From contig NZ_QUHV01000005.1 in the NCBI RefSeq assembly GCF_003479805.1, positions 62,001 through 126,000 on the forward strand: DNA of 64,000 bases, given 5' to 3'. Source of the stretch: Collinsella sp. AF08-23 (GTDB lineage: Bacteria > Actinomycetota > Coriobacteriia > Coriobacteriales > Coriobacteriaceae). Of this stretch, positions 34,019 through 45,672 are shown piece after piece. A program made the position numbers and the translations under genes. The first letter of the stretch is position 1. The number at the start of each line of letters is the position of its first letter. The notes beneath the pieces are model-generated. The model saw only the letters and a program-made list of their open reading frames with translations. It searched no databases and was not told where the DNA came from.

Positions 34019-35148
34019 TTACTCCGCCTGCTCGGTAGCCCAGCGGTGGTAGCCGATGATGAACGGATCGAGATCTCCGTCCTCGAGCACACCGTCCACG
34101 TTGCTTGTCTCCACGCCGCTGCGCAGGTCCTTCACCATCTGATAGGGGTACAGGACATAACTGCGAATCTGGTTGCCAAAGCCGATGTCGGTCTTGGGTC
34201 CGCGAATCTCGTCTAGCATCTCACCGCGCTTCTCGAGCTCCAGCTCGTACAGGCGTGCCTTCAGGATCTGCATACACGCCGCCTTGTTCTGGATCTGGCT
34301 ACGCTCGTTTTGGCAGGTGACCACGATACCCGTGGGCATGTGCGTGACGCGAACGGCGGAGTCGGTGGTATTGACGCCCTGTCCACCAGGGCCACTCGCA
34401 TGGTAGACGTCCACGCGAATGTCGTCGGGCGCAACCTCGATCTCGATGTCATCGGGCAGAACGGGGATGACCTCGACGCCGGCGAAGGTGGTCTGGCGGC
34501 GCTTCTTGGCATCCGTGGGGCTGATGCGCACCAGGCGGTGCACGCCCGCCTCGGCACGGAGCATGCCGAACGCGTCCTTGCCCTCAACCGTGATGGTGGC
34601 GCGGTCGATGCCGATGACCTCCGCTGCGGGGCAATCGTTCACCGTGACCTTCCAGCCACGACGGGCACAGTACTTCATGTACATCTTGAACAGCATGAAG
34701 GTCCAGTCTTGGGCCTCTAGGCCGCCCTGGCCGGGCTTGATGGACAAGATGGCGCTGCCGTGGTCGAACTCTCCCGTGAACCAGCTGGAAAGCTCCATCT
34801 CATCGATGGCGCGGGTAAGCTCCTCGGCAGCCGTCGCGGCCTCCGCCACGAACTCGGCTCCGTCCTCCCCCATTTCCTCGGCCAGCTCGAGTGCGGCGCG
34901 GGCGTCGGAAAGACGCTCGTGCGCGCGGTCAACCAGCTCGACGTCGCCCTTCACCTGGGAGAGCTCCGCCATATGCGCGCGAGCAGCGTCGGCGTCATCC
35001 CAAAATCCCGGCGCAGAGCTGGCCTGCTCGAGCTCGGTCACACGACCCCTGGCCTCGTCGATATGCAGATACGCCTCGACCTCTGTCAAACGCGCGGCGA
35101 GGGCATCCAGCTCTGCCAGAATCGACTCAGCGCTTGCATCCGCCGCCA

Positions 35149-35149
<1 letters not shown>
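34019..35149 (-). CDS. prfB: Peptide chain release factor 2 with Ser-Pro-Thr at the codon-recognition site
   Basis: 376 residues. GGQ is at 255-257 in SGPGGQGVNTTDSAV. The tripeptide that reads the stop codon is SPF in RF2 proteins I know (in VRISPFD or similar); here residues 210-212 are Ser-Pro-Thr (codons at 34522-34514, AGC CCC ACG). The remaining alignment is RF2-like. There is no internal stop or frameshift site near codon 25. Its ATG overlaps the secA stop (TAATG), so coupled. See findings for the possible effect on stop-codon use. Confidence 0.96.
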
Positions 35150-38124
<2,975 letters not shown>

Positions 38125-38284
38125 GTGGTTTCCTCTTCACGATGCGCCAGAGCGGGCAGCGCACATTCGCGCGCGATACTCGCGTTGACGCATAGACACA
38201 GTTAAGGAAACTTTAGCCAAATGGCGCACAAGCTATGCGCAGGATGTATGTGCACACAAAACGACCCTGTACACGGCGGCGGGC

Positions 38285-38342
38285 CGAGTGAGCGCAAAAC
38301 CTACGTTTGCGATGGTCCAGACGTTGGTTTTGCGCTCACTCG
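38285..38342. repeat. Perfect 17-nt-arm palindrome upstream of secA
   Basis: CGAGTGAGCGCAAAACC (38285-38301) and its exact reverse complement (38326-38342) flank 24 nt that begin TACGTTTGCG and end CCAGACGTT, with ACGT at each end. It lies in the 337-nt gap between rpmE and secA, after the rpmE terminator. No T tract is adjacent. The gap otherwise holds nothing I recognise. Confidence 0.65.
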
Positions 38343-38407
38343 ATTCGAATACCGGAAAACGTTACGGATATCGCCGAAAGGCGGGGAAAAAGATGATCGC
38401 AAAATGA

Positions 38408-38437
38408 AAACCCCGCACCCAGATGGGCGCGGGGTTT
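38408..38437 (-). terminator. Terminator of rpmE
   Basis: AAACCCCGC-CCC pairs with GGG-GCGGGGTTT around AGAT; the minus strand continues TTTTCATTTT. It lies 24 nt past the rpmE stop. Confidence 0.85.
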
Positions 38438-38461
38438 CACGCGTACGTCTAAAGGCGAAGG

Positions 38462-38902
38462 CTACTCGGCGACCTCAGCGGTCTCCTCGGCAGCGACCTC
38501 GGCCTCAGCGGCAGCCTCCTCGGCAGGAGCCTCAGCGGCCTTCTTGGCGGCCTCAGCGGCGGCCTTCTTCTCGTACTCAGCGGCACGCTTGGCCTTCTCG
38601 GCGGCCTTGGCCTCGCGCTCGGCGGCCTTCTTGGCAGCGGCCTCCTCGGCAGCGGCCTGCTTGGCGGCCTTCTTGGCGGCCTCGCGCTCGAGGGCGGCCT
38701 GAGCGGCGCCACCGAACTTGTCGGCGAATCGCTGGACGCGTCCACCGGTGTCGACGAACTTCTGCTGGCCGGTGTAGAACGGATGGCACTCGTTGCAGAG
38801 TTCGACCTGGATCTCGGACTTGGTGGAATGGGTCTTGAAGGTGTTGCCGCAGCTGCAGCGCACCGTGCACTCCACATACTCGGGATGGATGCCAGACTTC
38901 AT
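38462..38902 (-). CDS. rpmE: Ribosomal protein bL31 with long Ala/Lys/Glu tail
   Basis: 146 residues; usual bL31 has about 70-85. Residues 1-67 are a standard zinc form with Cys16, Cys18, Cys36 and Cys39 ([19 protein letters not shown]). Residues 68-146 are a low-complexity Ala-rich helix, first Lys/Arg/Glu mixed and then acidic, ending EETAEVAE. The tail has no stop or frame break and its codon use matches the body. bL31 bridges the subunits. ATG at 38902 with AGAGGAG. Confidence 0.93.
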   Translation of the reverse strand: MKSGIHPEYVECTVRCSCGNTFKTHSTKSEIQVELCNECHPFYTGQQKFVDTGGRVQRFADKFGGAAQAALEREAAKKAAKQAAAEEAAAKKAAEREAKAAEKAKRAAEYEKKAAAEAAKKAAEAPAEEAAAEAEVAAEETAEVAE

Positions 38903-38925
38903 GGCAGGGCTCCTCTTCTGGTCAC

Positions 38926-38975
38926 GTCCTGGTTACCGACCAGGACAAAGGGGTGACTTGGTTTCCGACCAAGTC
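38926..38975 (-). promoter_or_regulatory. Twin hairpins in the rpmE 5' leader
   Basis: On the minus strand GACTTGGT-CGGAA-ACCAAGTC (38975-38955) and GTCCTGGT-CGGTA-ACCAGGAC (38946-38926) are two perfect 8-bp stems with matching CGG(A/T)A loops, 8 nt apart, ending 23 nt before the ATG. The stem sequences differ by paired changes. Similar leaders that bind ribosomal proteins have been proposed for L31 in several bacterial groups, so autoregulation is likely. A TTGACA lies at 38985-38990 without a good -10. Confidence 0.6.
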
Positions 38976-39083
38976 AAAATAGCTTGTCAATGCTACCACA
39001 CGCACCGCGCGGCAGCGAACGTGCACAAAAGGTCCATGGGCGCATGGGGGCAGCGTGCCTCACCGCGTTCCTTATGCGAGGAC

Positions 39084-40532
39084 CTACCCCGCCAAGCACT
39101 CGCGACGGCCCTTGCGCTCAGCCAGCGGCACGTATCTGCCCGACTCGAGCACCGAGCGATACGCGGGGCGGATGATGCGGTGCGCGCAGATGAGCTCCTC
39201 CATGCGGTGTGCCGCCCAACCGGCAGTGCGTGCCACGGCGAACAACGGGGTGAACAGGGTGTCGGGGATACCCAGCATCTTGTAGATGAAGCCCGTGTAC
39301 AAGTCGATGTTCGCGCAGATGGGCTTGGTGGTACCACGCACATCGGCCATCACCTGCGGGGCGAGCTTCTCGATGCGCTCGATCAGCTCGAATTCCTCCC
39401 CCATGCCCTTGGCGTGGGCCAGGCCGCGGGCATAGCGCTTGCACAGCACGGCGCGCGGGTCAGACAGGGTATAGACCGCGTGCCCCATGCCGTAGATAAG
39501 ACCGCTGCCGTCGAAGGCCTGGCGGCGCAAGATCTTCTCCAGGTACGCGGCGAGCTCATCCTCATCATCCCAATTAGTCACGTGCGCGCGGATGTCCTCG
39601 TGCATCGCCACAACCTTAGCGTTGGCGCCGCCGTGGCGCGGACCCTTGAGCGAGCCGATGGCGGCGGCATAAGCGGAATACGCATCCGTTGCGGAGCTGG
39701 ACAGCACGCGGCAGGCGAACGTCGAGTTGTTACCGCCGCCGTGCTCGGCATGGAGCATGAGCATGACGTCGAGCAGCATGGCCTCGGCGCGGGTATACCC
39801 GTCCTCGCCGCGAAGGATCTGCAAAATCGCCCCAGCCGTGGAGAAGCCGGGCTCCGGAATGGGAACGGGCGCACGCTTGCCGCTCACCTGGGCGGTGCGG
39901 AACGTCTGGGCAAAGGCGGCAAGACGGGGCAGACGGGACAGCAGCGAGATGGCGACGTCGACCTCGTGCTCGGGCGTTATGGAATCCGGATCGGAGTCGA
40001 AGGCGTAGAGCAGCAGCACGGCGCGCTGCAGCGCATTCATGATCGAGGGGCTCACCGTGGTGATGGGAAACTGACGCACGAACTCACTCGACAGATGACG
40101 ATACGCGCCCAGGCGACCGTTGAAATCGTCGAGTTCGCTGGCAGTGGGCAGCTCGCCGGTGATGAGCAGATACGCGACCTCCTCATACCCAAAACGGTCC
40201 TCCTTCTGGGCATTCTCTATAAGGTCCTCGATGTCGTAACCACGCAGGATAAGATGGCCCTCGTCGGGCACGACCCGACCGTCGACCACGTTGTATCCGT
40301 GCACGTCCGAGATACGCGTGAGGCCGGCGACCACGCCGGAGCCGTCCGCATTGCGCAGGCCGCGCTTCACGTTGTGGGTGCGGAACAGGTCCTCGGAGTA
40401 TTCCTCAGAGGGAATATCGTGGTAGAGACGGTCGGAATTCTCATCAACGCGGCGGCTCGCCTCGTAATCGAGAACCAAGCGGCTCAGGTGATCGTCGAAG
40501 CGATAGTAGATGTTGTGGGCGTCGTACGACAT
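39084..40532 (-). CDS. gltA: Citrate synthase
   Basis: 482 residues. It condenses acetyl-CoA with oxaloacetate. The catalytic histidines are in MLHAEHGGGNNSTFACR and YGMGHAVYTLSDPRA, and the aspartate region is ANIDLYTGFIYKMLGIP. The first 50 residues are a longer N-terminus than in the short actinobacterial enzymes. ATG at 40532 with AAGGAG. No other TCA gene is near; in a fermenter it probably supplies glutamate carbon. Confidence 0.95.
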   Translation of the reverse strand: MSYDAHNIYYRFDDHLSRLVLDYEASRRVDENSDRLYHDIPSEEYSEDLFRTHNVKRGLRNADGSGVVAGLTRISDVHGYNVVDGRVVPDEGHLILRGYDIEDLIENAQKEDRFGYEEVAYLLITGELPTASELDDFNGRLGAYRHLSSEFVRQFPITTVSPSIMNALQRAVLLLYAFDSDPDSITPEHEVDVAISLLSRLPRLAAFAQTFRTAQVSGKRAPVPIPEPGFSTAGAILQILRGEDGYTRAEAMLLDVMLMLHAEHGGGNNSTFACRVLSSSATDAYSAYAAAIGSLKGPRHGGANAKVVAMHEDIRAHVTNWDDEDELAAYLEKILRRQAFDGSGLIYGMGHAVYTLSDPRAVLCKRYARGLAHAKGMGEEFELIERIEKLAPQVMADVRGTTKPICANIDLYTGFIYKMLGIPDTLFTPLFAVARTAGWAAHRMEELICAHRIIRPAYRSVLESGRYVPLAERKGRRECLAG

Positions 40533-40648
40533 AGCGGGCTCCTTATTTGGCAAGCGCCCCGGCATATCGCCGGGGCGAACGAGGAACGATGGACGGAGTC
40601 GAGGATCACGCCGTGCGCAAACATGCACCCGTCACCAAATGGCACAGG

Positions 40649-40936
40649 CTACAGGCGGTACATGAACTGGAAGACATCCTCGCGCTGCATCTCGACGGTG
40701 ACGCCGAGCTCATCACCCTTAGCGGAAAGCGCCTCTTGGAGCTCGGAGAAGCCGAGCGTCGAGGCGGACACGTCGGCGATGAGGGTCATGGTGAAGATGT
40801 CCTCGATGATGCTTTGCGTGATGTCGCGGATATCGACGCTCGCCTCGGATAGGACGCACGTCATGCCGGCGACGATGCCGGGGCGGTTCTTACCGAGGAC
40901 AGTGATGACGACGCGGCTGGAAGAGGTCTCTGCCAT
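40649..40936 (-). CDS. ACT domain protein (UPF0237 type)
   Basis: 95 residues, one complete ACT domain: VVITVLGKNRPGIVAGMTCVL then ASVDIRDITQSIIEDIFTM. Such domains bind amino acids. In many genomes this gene sits beside the UPF0210 (PFL-like) gene, which is not here; citrate synthase follows 116 nt downstream. ATG at 40936 with AAAGGA. The 226-nt gap upstream shows no element. Confidence 0.9.
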   Translation of the reverse strand: MAETSSSRVVITVLGKNRPGIVAGMTCVLSEASVDIRDITQSIIEDIFTMTLIADVSASTLGFSELQEALSAKGDELGVTVEMQREDVFQFMYRL

Positions 40937-41162
40937 GGGATTCCTTTCGGGTCATGCGGCGATGCCGCCCAAATCGTTGCAAAGTGCCCGCCCTCGACGG
41001 CGTGCGGAAGACGGGTGGAGCCACGCGGCGCTAAGCCAGCATCCGGCATGTCCAAGCGCACTCCATTGCGATGCAGTGTTCCCAGTCTAGCCGATTTCGC
41101 GTGTCACAAGGCACGCCGAGACCCCCGCATCGACAAATGCAATCAAATTGCAAATCTCCGCG

Positions 41163-41966
41163 TTACCGCAGCGACTCGAGGACTCGGCGCATCTCCGCCT
41201 GCACGGCATGGTCGGCGTTGCACCCAACGACCCTGTCGGCGACAGCCTGCAAGGCGGGGCGGCCGTTGGCCATTGCGCAACCCGTGCCGACAAATCGGAT
41301 AATCTCGTAATCGTTCATCGCGTCTCCAAAGGCCATGACCTCATCACGCTCGATGCCGTAATGGTCCATGAGCAACGCGATGCCCGACGCCTTGGACACC
41401 CCGGGCTGCATCGCGTCGATATAGGAGTTGCCCGAAGGCGCGAAAGTGAACAGATCGCCGAGCTCGCGCTGGAGGACATAGGCGTTGTCCATCACGTTAC
41501 CATCGTCGCAAAAGATACTCGCCTTGATGATGTTGACCTTCGGCGACGGAAGCTCATAGATACGCTCCGCATTGGGAAGGTCCTTATCGACCTCCCGTAC
41601 AAATATGTCCTCATCGTCGAGCAGGTAGGACTTTGTACGATCGAATAACGCCAGATGCATGTTAGGAAACATGGCCACGGTCCGTGCCAGGCGGCGAATC
41701 GCCAGGTGCGAGTACACCTCTCGGTCAATCTGCACACCATCCGCGTAGACTTGGGCCCCGTTAGATGCGACGAAGTCCATGCTGTCCTTTATGGGGGCGA
41801 AGAACTCGCACAGTCGGTCATACCGCCTGCCCGAACTTGCCGCAAAGTGAACGCCGTGCTCCTTGAGTTCGAGGATGAGGTCGTATGTCTCGGCGGGAAC
41901 CATTCCGCTCTCGTCGAGGAGGGTGCCGTCCATGTCGGAGGCGATGAGCTTGATGTGTCGTGCCAT
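41163..41966 (-). CDS. HAD superfamily hydrolase, Cof type
   Basis: 267 residues. Motif I is ASDMDGTLLDESG, motif II SSGRRYDR, the lysine is in VSKASGIALLM and motif IV is GDAMNDYEII, all intact. The C2B cap lies between. It is a cytosolic phosphatase of sugar phosphates or flavin/pyridoxal phosphates; the substrate is not readable. ATG at 41966 with AAGGAAG. It is not a close copy of the HAD protein at 3670-4503. Confidence 0.92.
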   Translation of the reverse strand: MARHIKLIASDMDGTLLDESGMVPAETYDLILELKEHGVHFAASSGRRYDRLCEFFAPIKDSMDFVASNGAQVYADGVQIDREVYSHLAIRRLARTVAMFPNMHLALFDRTKSYLLDDEDIFVREVDKDLPNAERIYELPSPKVNIIKASIFCDDGNVMDNAYVLQRELGDLFTFAPSGNSYIDAMQPGVSKASGIALLMDHYGIERDEVMAFGDAMNDYEIIRFVGTGCAMANGRPALQAVADRVVGCNADHAVQAEMRRVLESLR

Positions 41967-41990
41967 GATGACGCTTCCTTACGTGTACAG

Positions 41991-42019
41991 GCCCCGCGGC
42001 TTATATATGGCCGCGGGGC
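41991..42019. promoter_or_regulatory. Strong hairpin upstream of the HAD gene
   Basis: GCCCCGCGGC (41991-42000) pairs perfectly with GCCGCGGGGC (42010-42019) around TTATATATG. It is 122 nt past the adenine deaminase stop and 25 nt before the HAD ATG. With no T tract it could be a terminator remnant or a leader structure. Confidence 0.5.
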
Positions 42020-42141
42020 ACAACCTGTTGAGAAGCGTACCCGACGCAATCGGATGCAAGCACCACGCATCAAAGGTGCTCGAAACCCTTACCGAGCACT
42101 TATATTTCGCAGGGACCACGGGGAAATGAACGCGTCGCGGC

Positions 42142-43983
42142 CTACTCGGCGTATGAAAACGTCGTGACGTCGAACATGCCCTCGGGGCGAATGCGCAGGG
42201 TGGGGATAACCGGCAGCGGCAGGAAGATCATGCCCATGATGGGATCGAGCGGAGGCTCGATGCCCATTGCGCGCCCGGCCTCCATGAAGGCGTCGTGCTC
42301 GCGTGCGACCTCCTCGGCCGTCTTGTCGCTCATAAGACCACCGAGCGGCAGGTCGATCTTGGCCCTGACCTCGCCATCTTGCACGAGGACGAAGCCGCCG
42401 GAGCCCACCGCGCGCACGGCTGCGAGCATGTCAGCGGGGTCATCGCCCACCACGCAGACGTTATGGGAGTCGTGGCCGATGGTGCTCGCGATGGCGCCCC
42501 GGATGGCAAAACCGCGCACCCAGCCCTGCCCGATGTGCCTGCCCGCGAGCCCCGTGCCCGCCGCGCCATCGCCGTCGGCACCTGAGAGCTGTGCCTCGAC
42601 CCCGCGGCCGTGACGCTCGATGAGCATGATGCGGCGGAGGCCCTCGGCGGTCTCGGGTCGTGCCATTCCCGTGACGGCGTTACCGGGGATCACGTCGATG
42701 ACGGCTTCACCGGGGCGGAATTTGTAGGAGAAGACATCGAGCGAGAGCTCGGGCAGTTGGACGGAGTCACGCAGGCGCCCCTCGAGCTTGTCGAGGCCGG
42801 GTCGCGAGTCGACCGGCGCGATGGAGCCCACGAAGGCACCATCCTCGGCGAGGAGCTCGCCCGCAACGTATACGCGATGTGGGGCACCCTCAAACGCAAG
42901 GTTGTCGAGCAGCAGGACGTCCGCGCGCTTGCCCGGAGCGATGGCGCCGCGACGGTCGAAGGCGCACAGCGCGCCGTGGTCGAGACCGAAGACGTCCGCC
43001 GTGGAGAGCGTCGCCATGGAGATGGCAACCACCGGGTCGATACCCGCCTCGACAGCGACGCGGCACGCATTGTCGATCATGCCGACGTTGAGGGCGTCCG
43101 AGGGGGCGCGATCGTCCGTGGCGAAGCAGCAGCGGCGCGCGAGCGCGGGGTTCTCGACGATGAGCGGGGCGAGATTCGCGAGGTCGTGACTGCAGGTGCC
43201 CTCGCGAAGCATCACGTACATACCGCGGGAGAGCTCGTCGAGGGCCTCCTCGACGCCCGTGTTCTCGTGGTCGGCGATGATGCCCGCGGCGACGTAGGCG
43301 TTGAGGTCGTTGCCGCACGCCATGGGCGCATGGCCGTCCACCTGGCCGGATGCGGTCTTCGCGCCCACCGCGATGCGGCGGCAGGTCTCCTCGTCCGCAC
43401 CGTACACGCCGGGCAGGTTCATCATCTCGCCCAAGCCGAAGATCGCACCGTGATACTCGTTCATAAAGGCTTCCATGTCCGCCGCGGTGATCGCGGCTCC
43501 GGCCTGCTCGTCAGGCAGGGCGGGTACGCAGGAGGGCATCATGAACTTGATGTCGAGCGGCGCACGGGAGGCGTCCTCGATCATGAACGCAAGGCCCTCG
43601 AGGCCGCATACGTTGGCGATCTCGTGGCTGTCGGCGATGGCGGTGGTGGTGCCCCGGGTGAGCGCCATGCGGGCGTACTCGGACGGGCGAATGTTGGAGC
43701 TCTCGATGTGCAGGTGGCCGTCGATGAAACCGGGGGCGAGGTAGCGGCCCTCGCAATCGACGACGCGGGCGGCCTCCCAGGCGGGAACGGACGCGTCTGC
43801 GCAGTCGCGCCCCTCGAACAGGACGCCCGCGATGCAGCCGCATGTAACCGCGACCTGACCGCGCGCCACGCGCAAACGGTACACGTCGACGATCTGCGCG
43901 TTCACGAACACCGTGTCCGCCGGCACGCGACCCTCCGCCGTGTCGATGAGAGCCTGCATCAATTTGACCAGATTGGGTTCCAT
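42142..43983 (-). CDS. ade: Adenine deaminase
   Basis: 613 residues from the ATG at 43983; in-frame ATGs at 44004, 44016 and 44025 would add up to 14 residues. GAAGGGCGG lies upstream of 43983. Family stretches: APGFIDGHLHIESSNIRPSEYA with metal ligands, IADSHEIANVCGLEGLAFM and GHDSHNVCVVGDDPADM. It hydrolyses adenine to hypoxanthine using Mn/Fe for purine salvage. It stands alone between a HAD gene and tyrS. Confidence 0.94.
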   Translation of the reverse strand: MEPNLVKLMQALIDTAEGRVPADTVFVNAQIVDVYRLRVARGQVAVTCGCIAGVLFEGRDCADASVPAWEAARVVDCEGRYLAPGFIDGHLHIESSNIRPSEYARMALTRGTTTAIADSHEIANVCGLEGLAFMIEDASRAPLDIKFMMPSCVPALPDEQAGAAITAADMEAFMNEYHGAIFGLGEMMNLPGVYGADEETCRRIAVGAKTASGQVDGHAPMACGNDLNAYVAAGIIADHENTGVEEALDELSRGMYVMLREGTCSHDLANLAPLIVENPALARRCCFATDDRAPSDALNVGMIDNACRVAVEAGIDPVVAISMATLSTADVFGLDHGALCAFDRRGAIAPGKRADVLLLDNLAFEGAPHRVYVAGELLAEDGAFVGSIAPVDSRPGLDKLEGRLRDSVQLPELSLDVFSYKFRPGEAVIDVIPGNAVTGMARPETAEGLRRIMLIERHGRGVEAQLSGADGDGAAGTGLAGRHIGQGWVRGFAIRGAIASTIGHDSHNVCVVGDDPADMLAAVRAVGSGGFVLVQDGEVRAKIDLPLGGLMSDKTAEEVAREHDAFMEAGRAMGIEPPLDPIMGMIFLPLPVIPTLRIRPEGMFDVTTFSYAE

Positions 43984-44190
43984 ATCCTTGGCACCGCCCT
44001 TCATGTGAGCCGTCATTTCATCCATGGTACCCAATGCGGCAGCCGAACCGATGCGAAAGGAGCGTTGCCTTTTTGGTCGTGGCCCCTTCACGGCTGATCG
44101 CAGGCGCAGCCTTTCCGCGAGCGAGCGCATCGGGAAACCGCTCCTGAATGGGGTTCGTTTCGCAAGGGCACCCAAACGCTTATCAAAACA

Positions 44191-44221
44191 AAAGGTCGAC
44201 CGAGAAAACCGGTCGACCTTT
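44191..44221 (-). terminator. Terminator of tyrS
   Basis: AAAGGTCGACC (44191-44201) pairs with GGTCGACCTTT (44211-44221); the minus strand continues TGTTTTGAT. It could also work for plus-strand transcripts. Confidence 0.8.
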
Positions 44222-44228
44222 CTTCAAT

Positions 44229-44243
44229 ATCCGGATACCGGAT
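44229..44243. promoter_or_regulatory. Palindrome ATCCGG-ATA-CCGGAT
   Basis: Perfect 6-nt arms around ATA, 8 nt beyond the tyrS terminator hairpin. Operator-like, but it lies upstream of no visible promoter; it may act on ade, whose start is 246 nt away. Confidence 0.3.
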
Positions 44244-44344
44244 GCGAGCGCGGACGAAGGGCGCCTCGACGCTATTGCGGTCCAAAGGACGTACAGGCGC
44301 CGCCGCCATCCGAGGACAGGGAGTCGTACACGCAGGGGCACGCC

Positions 44345-45559
44345 CTACGCCAGGCGGGCGAAGTGGCGCTTGCCAACCTGCAGGATCGTGCCGGGCTTGA
44401 GGGAGGCCGGGTCCACGTTGTAGGTCTTGGGCGAGACCGGCTCGCCGTCGAGCTTGACGCCGCCGCCGTCGATGTCGCGACGGGCCTGGCCGGCGCTCGG
44501 GACCAGACCGGCGGCCTGGAGCACGGCGGGCAGGTACACGAGGCCCTCATCGTTCACCGCGATCTCGACCGCGACCTCTGCTATGTCGGTGGGCATGTCG
44601 CGATTCTTGTGCACGCGATCGAACTCGGCCTCGGCCTCGACCGCGGCCTCGGCGCTGTGGTACGTGGTCACCAGGTCGCGGCCGAGCGCGCGCTTGAGCT
44701 CGTAGGGGTTGGCGGAACCGTCGGCCAAGGCGGCGTCGATCTTATCGACCTCGGCCGGCGCGAGCGAGCTTGCCAGACGGTAGTACTTGCCAATCATCTC
44801 GTCCGGGATGGACATCGTCTTGCCGAACATGTCCGCGGGGGCGTCGGTGAGGCCGATGTAGTTGCCATAGGACTTGGACATCTTACGGGTGCCGTCGGTG
44901 CCCTCGAGCAGCGGCATAGTGAGCGCGATCTGCGGCTCCATACCCATCTTCTCCATGAGCTCACGGCCGGCGAGCAGGTTGAAAAGCTGGTCGTTGCCGC
45001 CCATCTCCACGTCCGCCTCGATCTTGACCGAGTCGTAGGCCTGCATGATCGGGTACAGGAACTCGTGCAGGGCGATGGGGGTCTGGGACTGGTAGCGCTT
45101 GGTGAAGTCGTCGCGCTCGAGAATGCGGGCGACGGTGAACTTGGACGCGATTGAGAGGAGCTCCTTCAGGCCCATGGGGAACATCCAGTCGCCGTTGTGG
45201 ACGATGGTCGTCTTCTCGGGGTCGAGGATCTTCATCGCCTGGGAGACGTAAGTCGCGGCGTTGGCCTCGACCTCCTCCTGGGTGAGCTGCGGGCGCGTGG
45301 AGTTCTTGCCGGACGGGTCGCCGATAGTGGCGGTGCCGTTGCCGATGATGAGGGTCACGCGGTGGCCGAGGTCCTGGAACTGGCGCATCTTGCGCAGCGG
45401 GACGGCGTGGCCGAGATGCAGGTCGGGGCTGGTGGGGTCGACGCCGAGCTTGATGTTGAGCGGGACGCCGCGCTCGAGCTTCTTCTTGAGGTCCGCCTCG
45501 GGCACGATCTTGGCGGCGCCGGAGGTGATGATGCGCATCTGCTCGTCTACGGGCAACAT
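44345..45559 (-). CDS. tyrS: Tyrosyl-tRNA synthetase
   Basis: 404 residues. Class I motifs are HLGH in PDLHLGHAVPL and KMSKS in TRKMSKSYGNY; a C-terminal S4-like domain (SAGQARRDIDGGGVKLDGE) binds tRNA. ATG at 45559 has AAAGG 7 nt upstream; an ATG at 45583 with GAGGG is a possible alternative adding 8 residues. No T-box leader is visible. Monocistronic with its own terminator. Confidence 0.96.
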   Translation of the reverse strand: MLPVDEQMRIITSGAAKIVPEADLKKKLERGVPLNIKLGVDPTSPDLHLGHAVPLRKMRQFQDLGHRVTLIIGNGTATIGDPSGKNSTRPQLTQEEVEANAATYVSQAMKILDPEKTTIVHNGDWMFPMGLKELLSIASKFTVARILERDDFTKRYQSQTPIALHEFLYPIMQAYDSVKIEADVEMGGNDQLFNLLAGRELMEKMGMEPQIALTMPLLEGTDGTRKMSKSYGNYIGLTDAPADMFGKTMSIPDEMIGKYYRLASSLAPAEVDKIDAALADGSANPYELKRALGRDLVTTYHSAEAAVEAEAEFDRVHKNRDMPTDIAEVAVEIAVNDEGLVYLPAVLQAAGLVPSAGQARRDIDGGGVKLDGEPVSPKTYNVDPASLKPGTILQVGKRHFARLA

Positions 45560-45672
45560 AGGTGCACCTTTCTGCAAGGTCATAGCACCCTCGCCACGTG
45601 CCGGCGGGAACTCGCGCGGACGGGCGGTGCTGGGGAACGACATATGGGCATTAGTGTAACGCAGAACCGCCC

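Larger units (their letters stand above)
43984..44344. other. Gap between ade and tyrS
   Basis: 361 nt. It holds the tyrS terminator (44191-44221), a small palindrome (44229-44243) and a large loose inverted repeat, CCGATGCG (44048-44055) with CGCATCGG (44126-44133), with GAAAGG/CCTTTC inside. I see no purine riboswitch pattern and no gene. Confidence 0.45.

Noticed and set aside
44026..44344. Purine riboswitch upstream of adenine deaminase
   Set aside because: No three-way junction or conserved TATA/GTNTCTAC core bases are visible; only palindromes and the tyrS terminator.
45560..45672. T-box leader of tyrS
   Set aside because: Too short and lacks the T-box sequence and a terminator/antiterminator pair.
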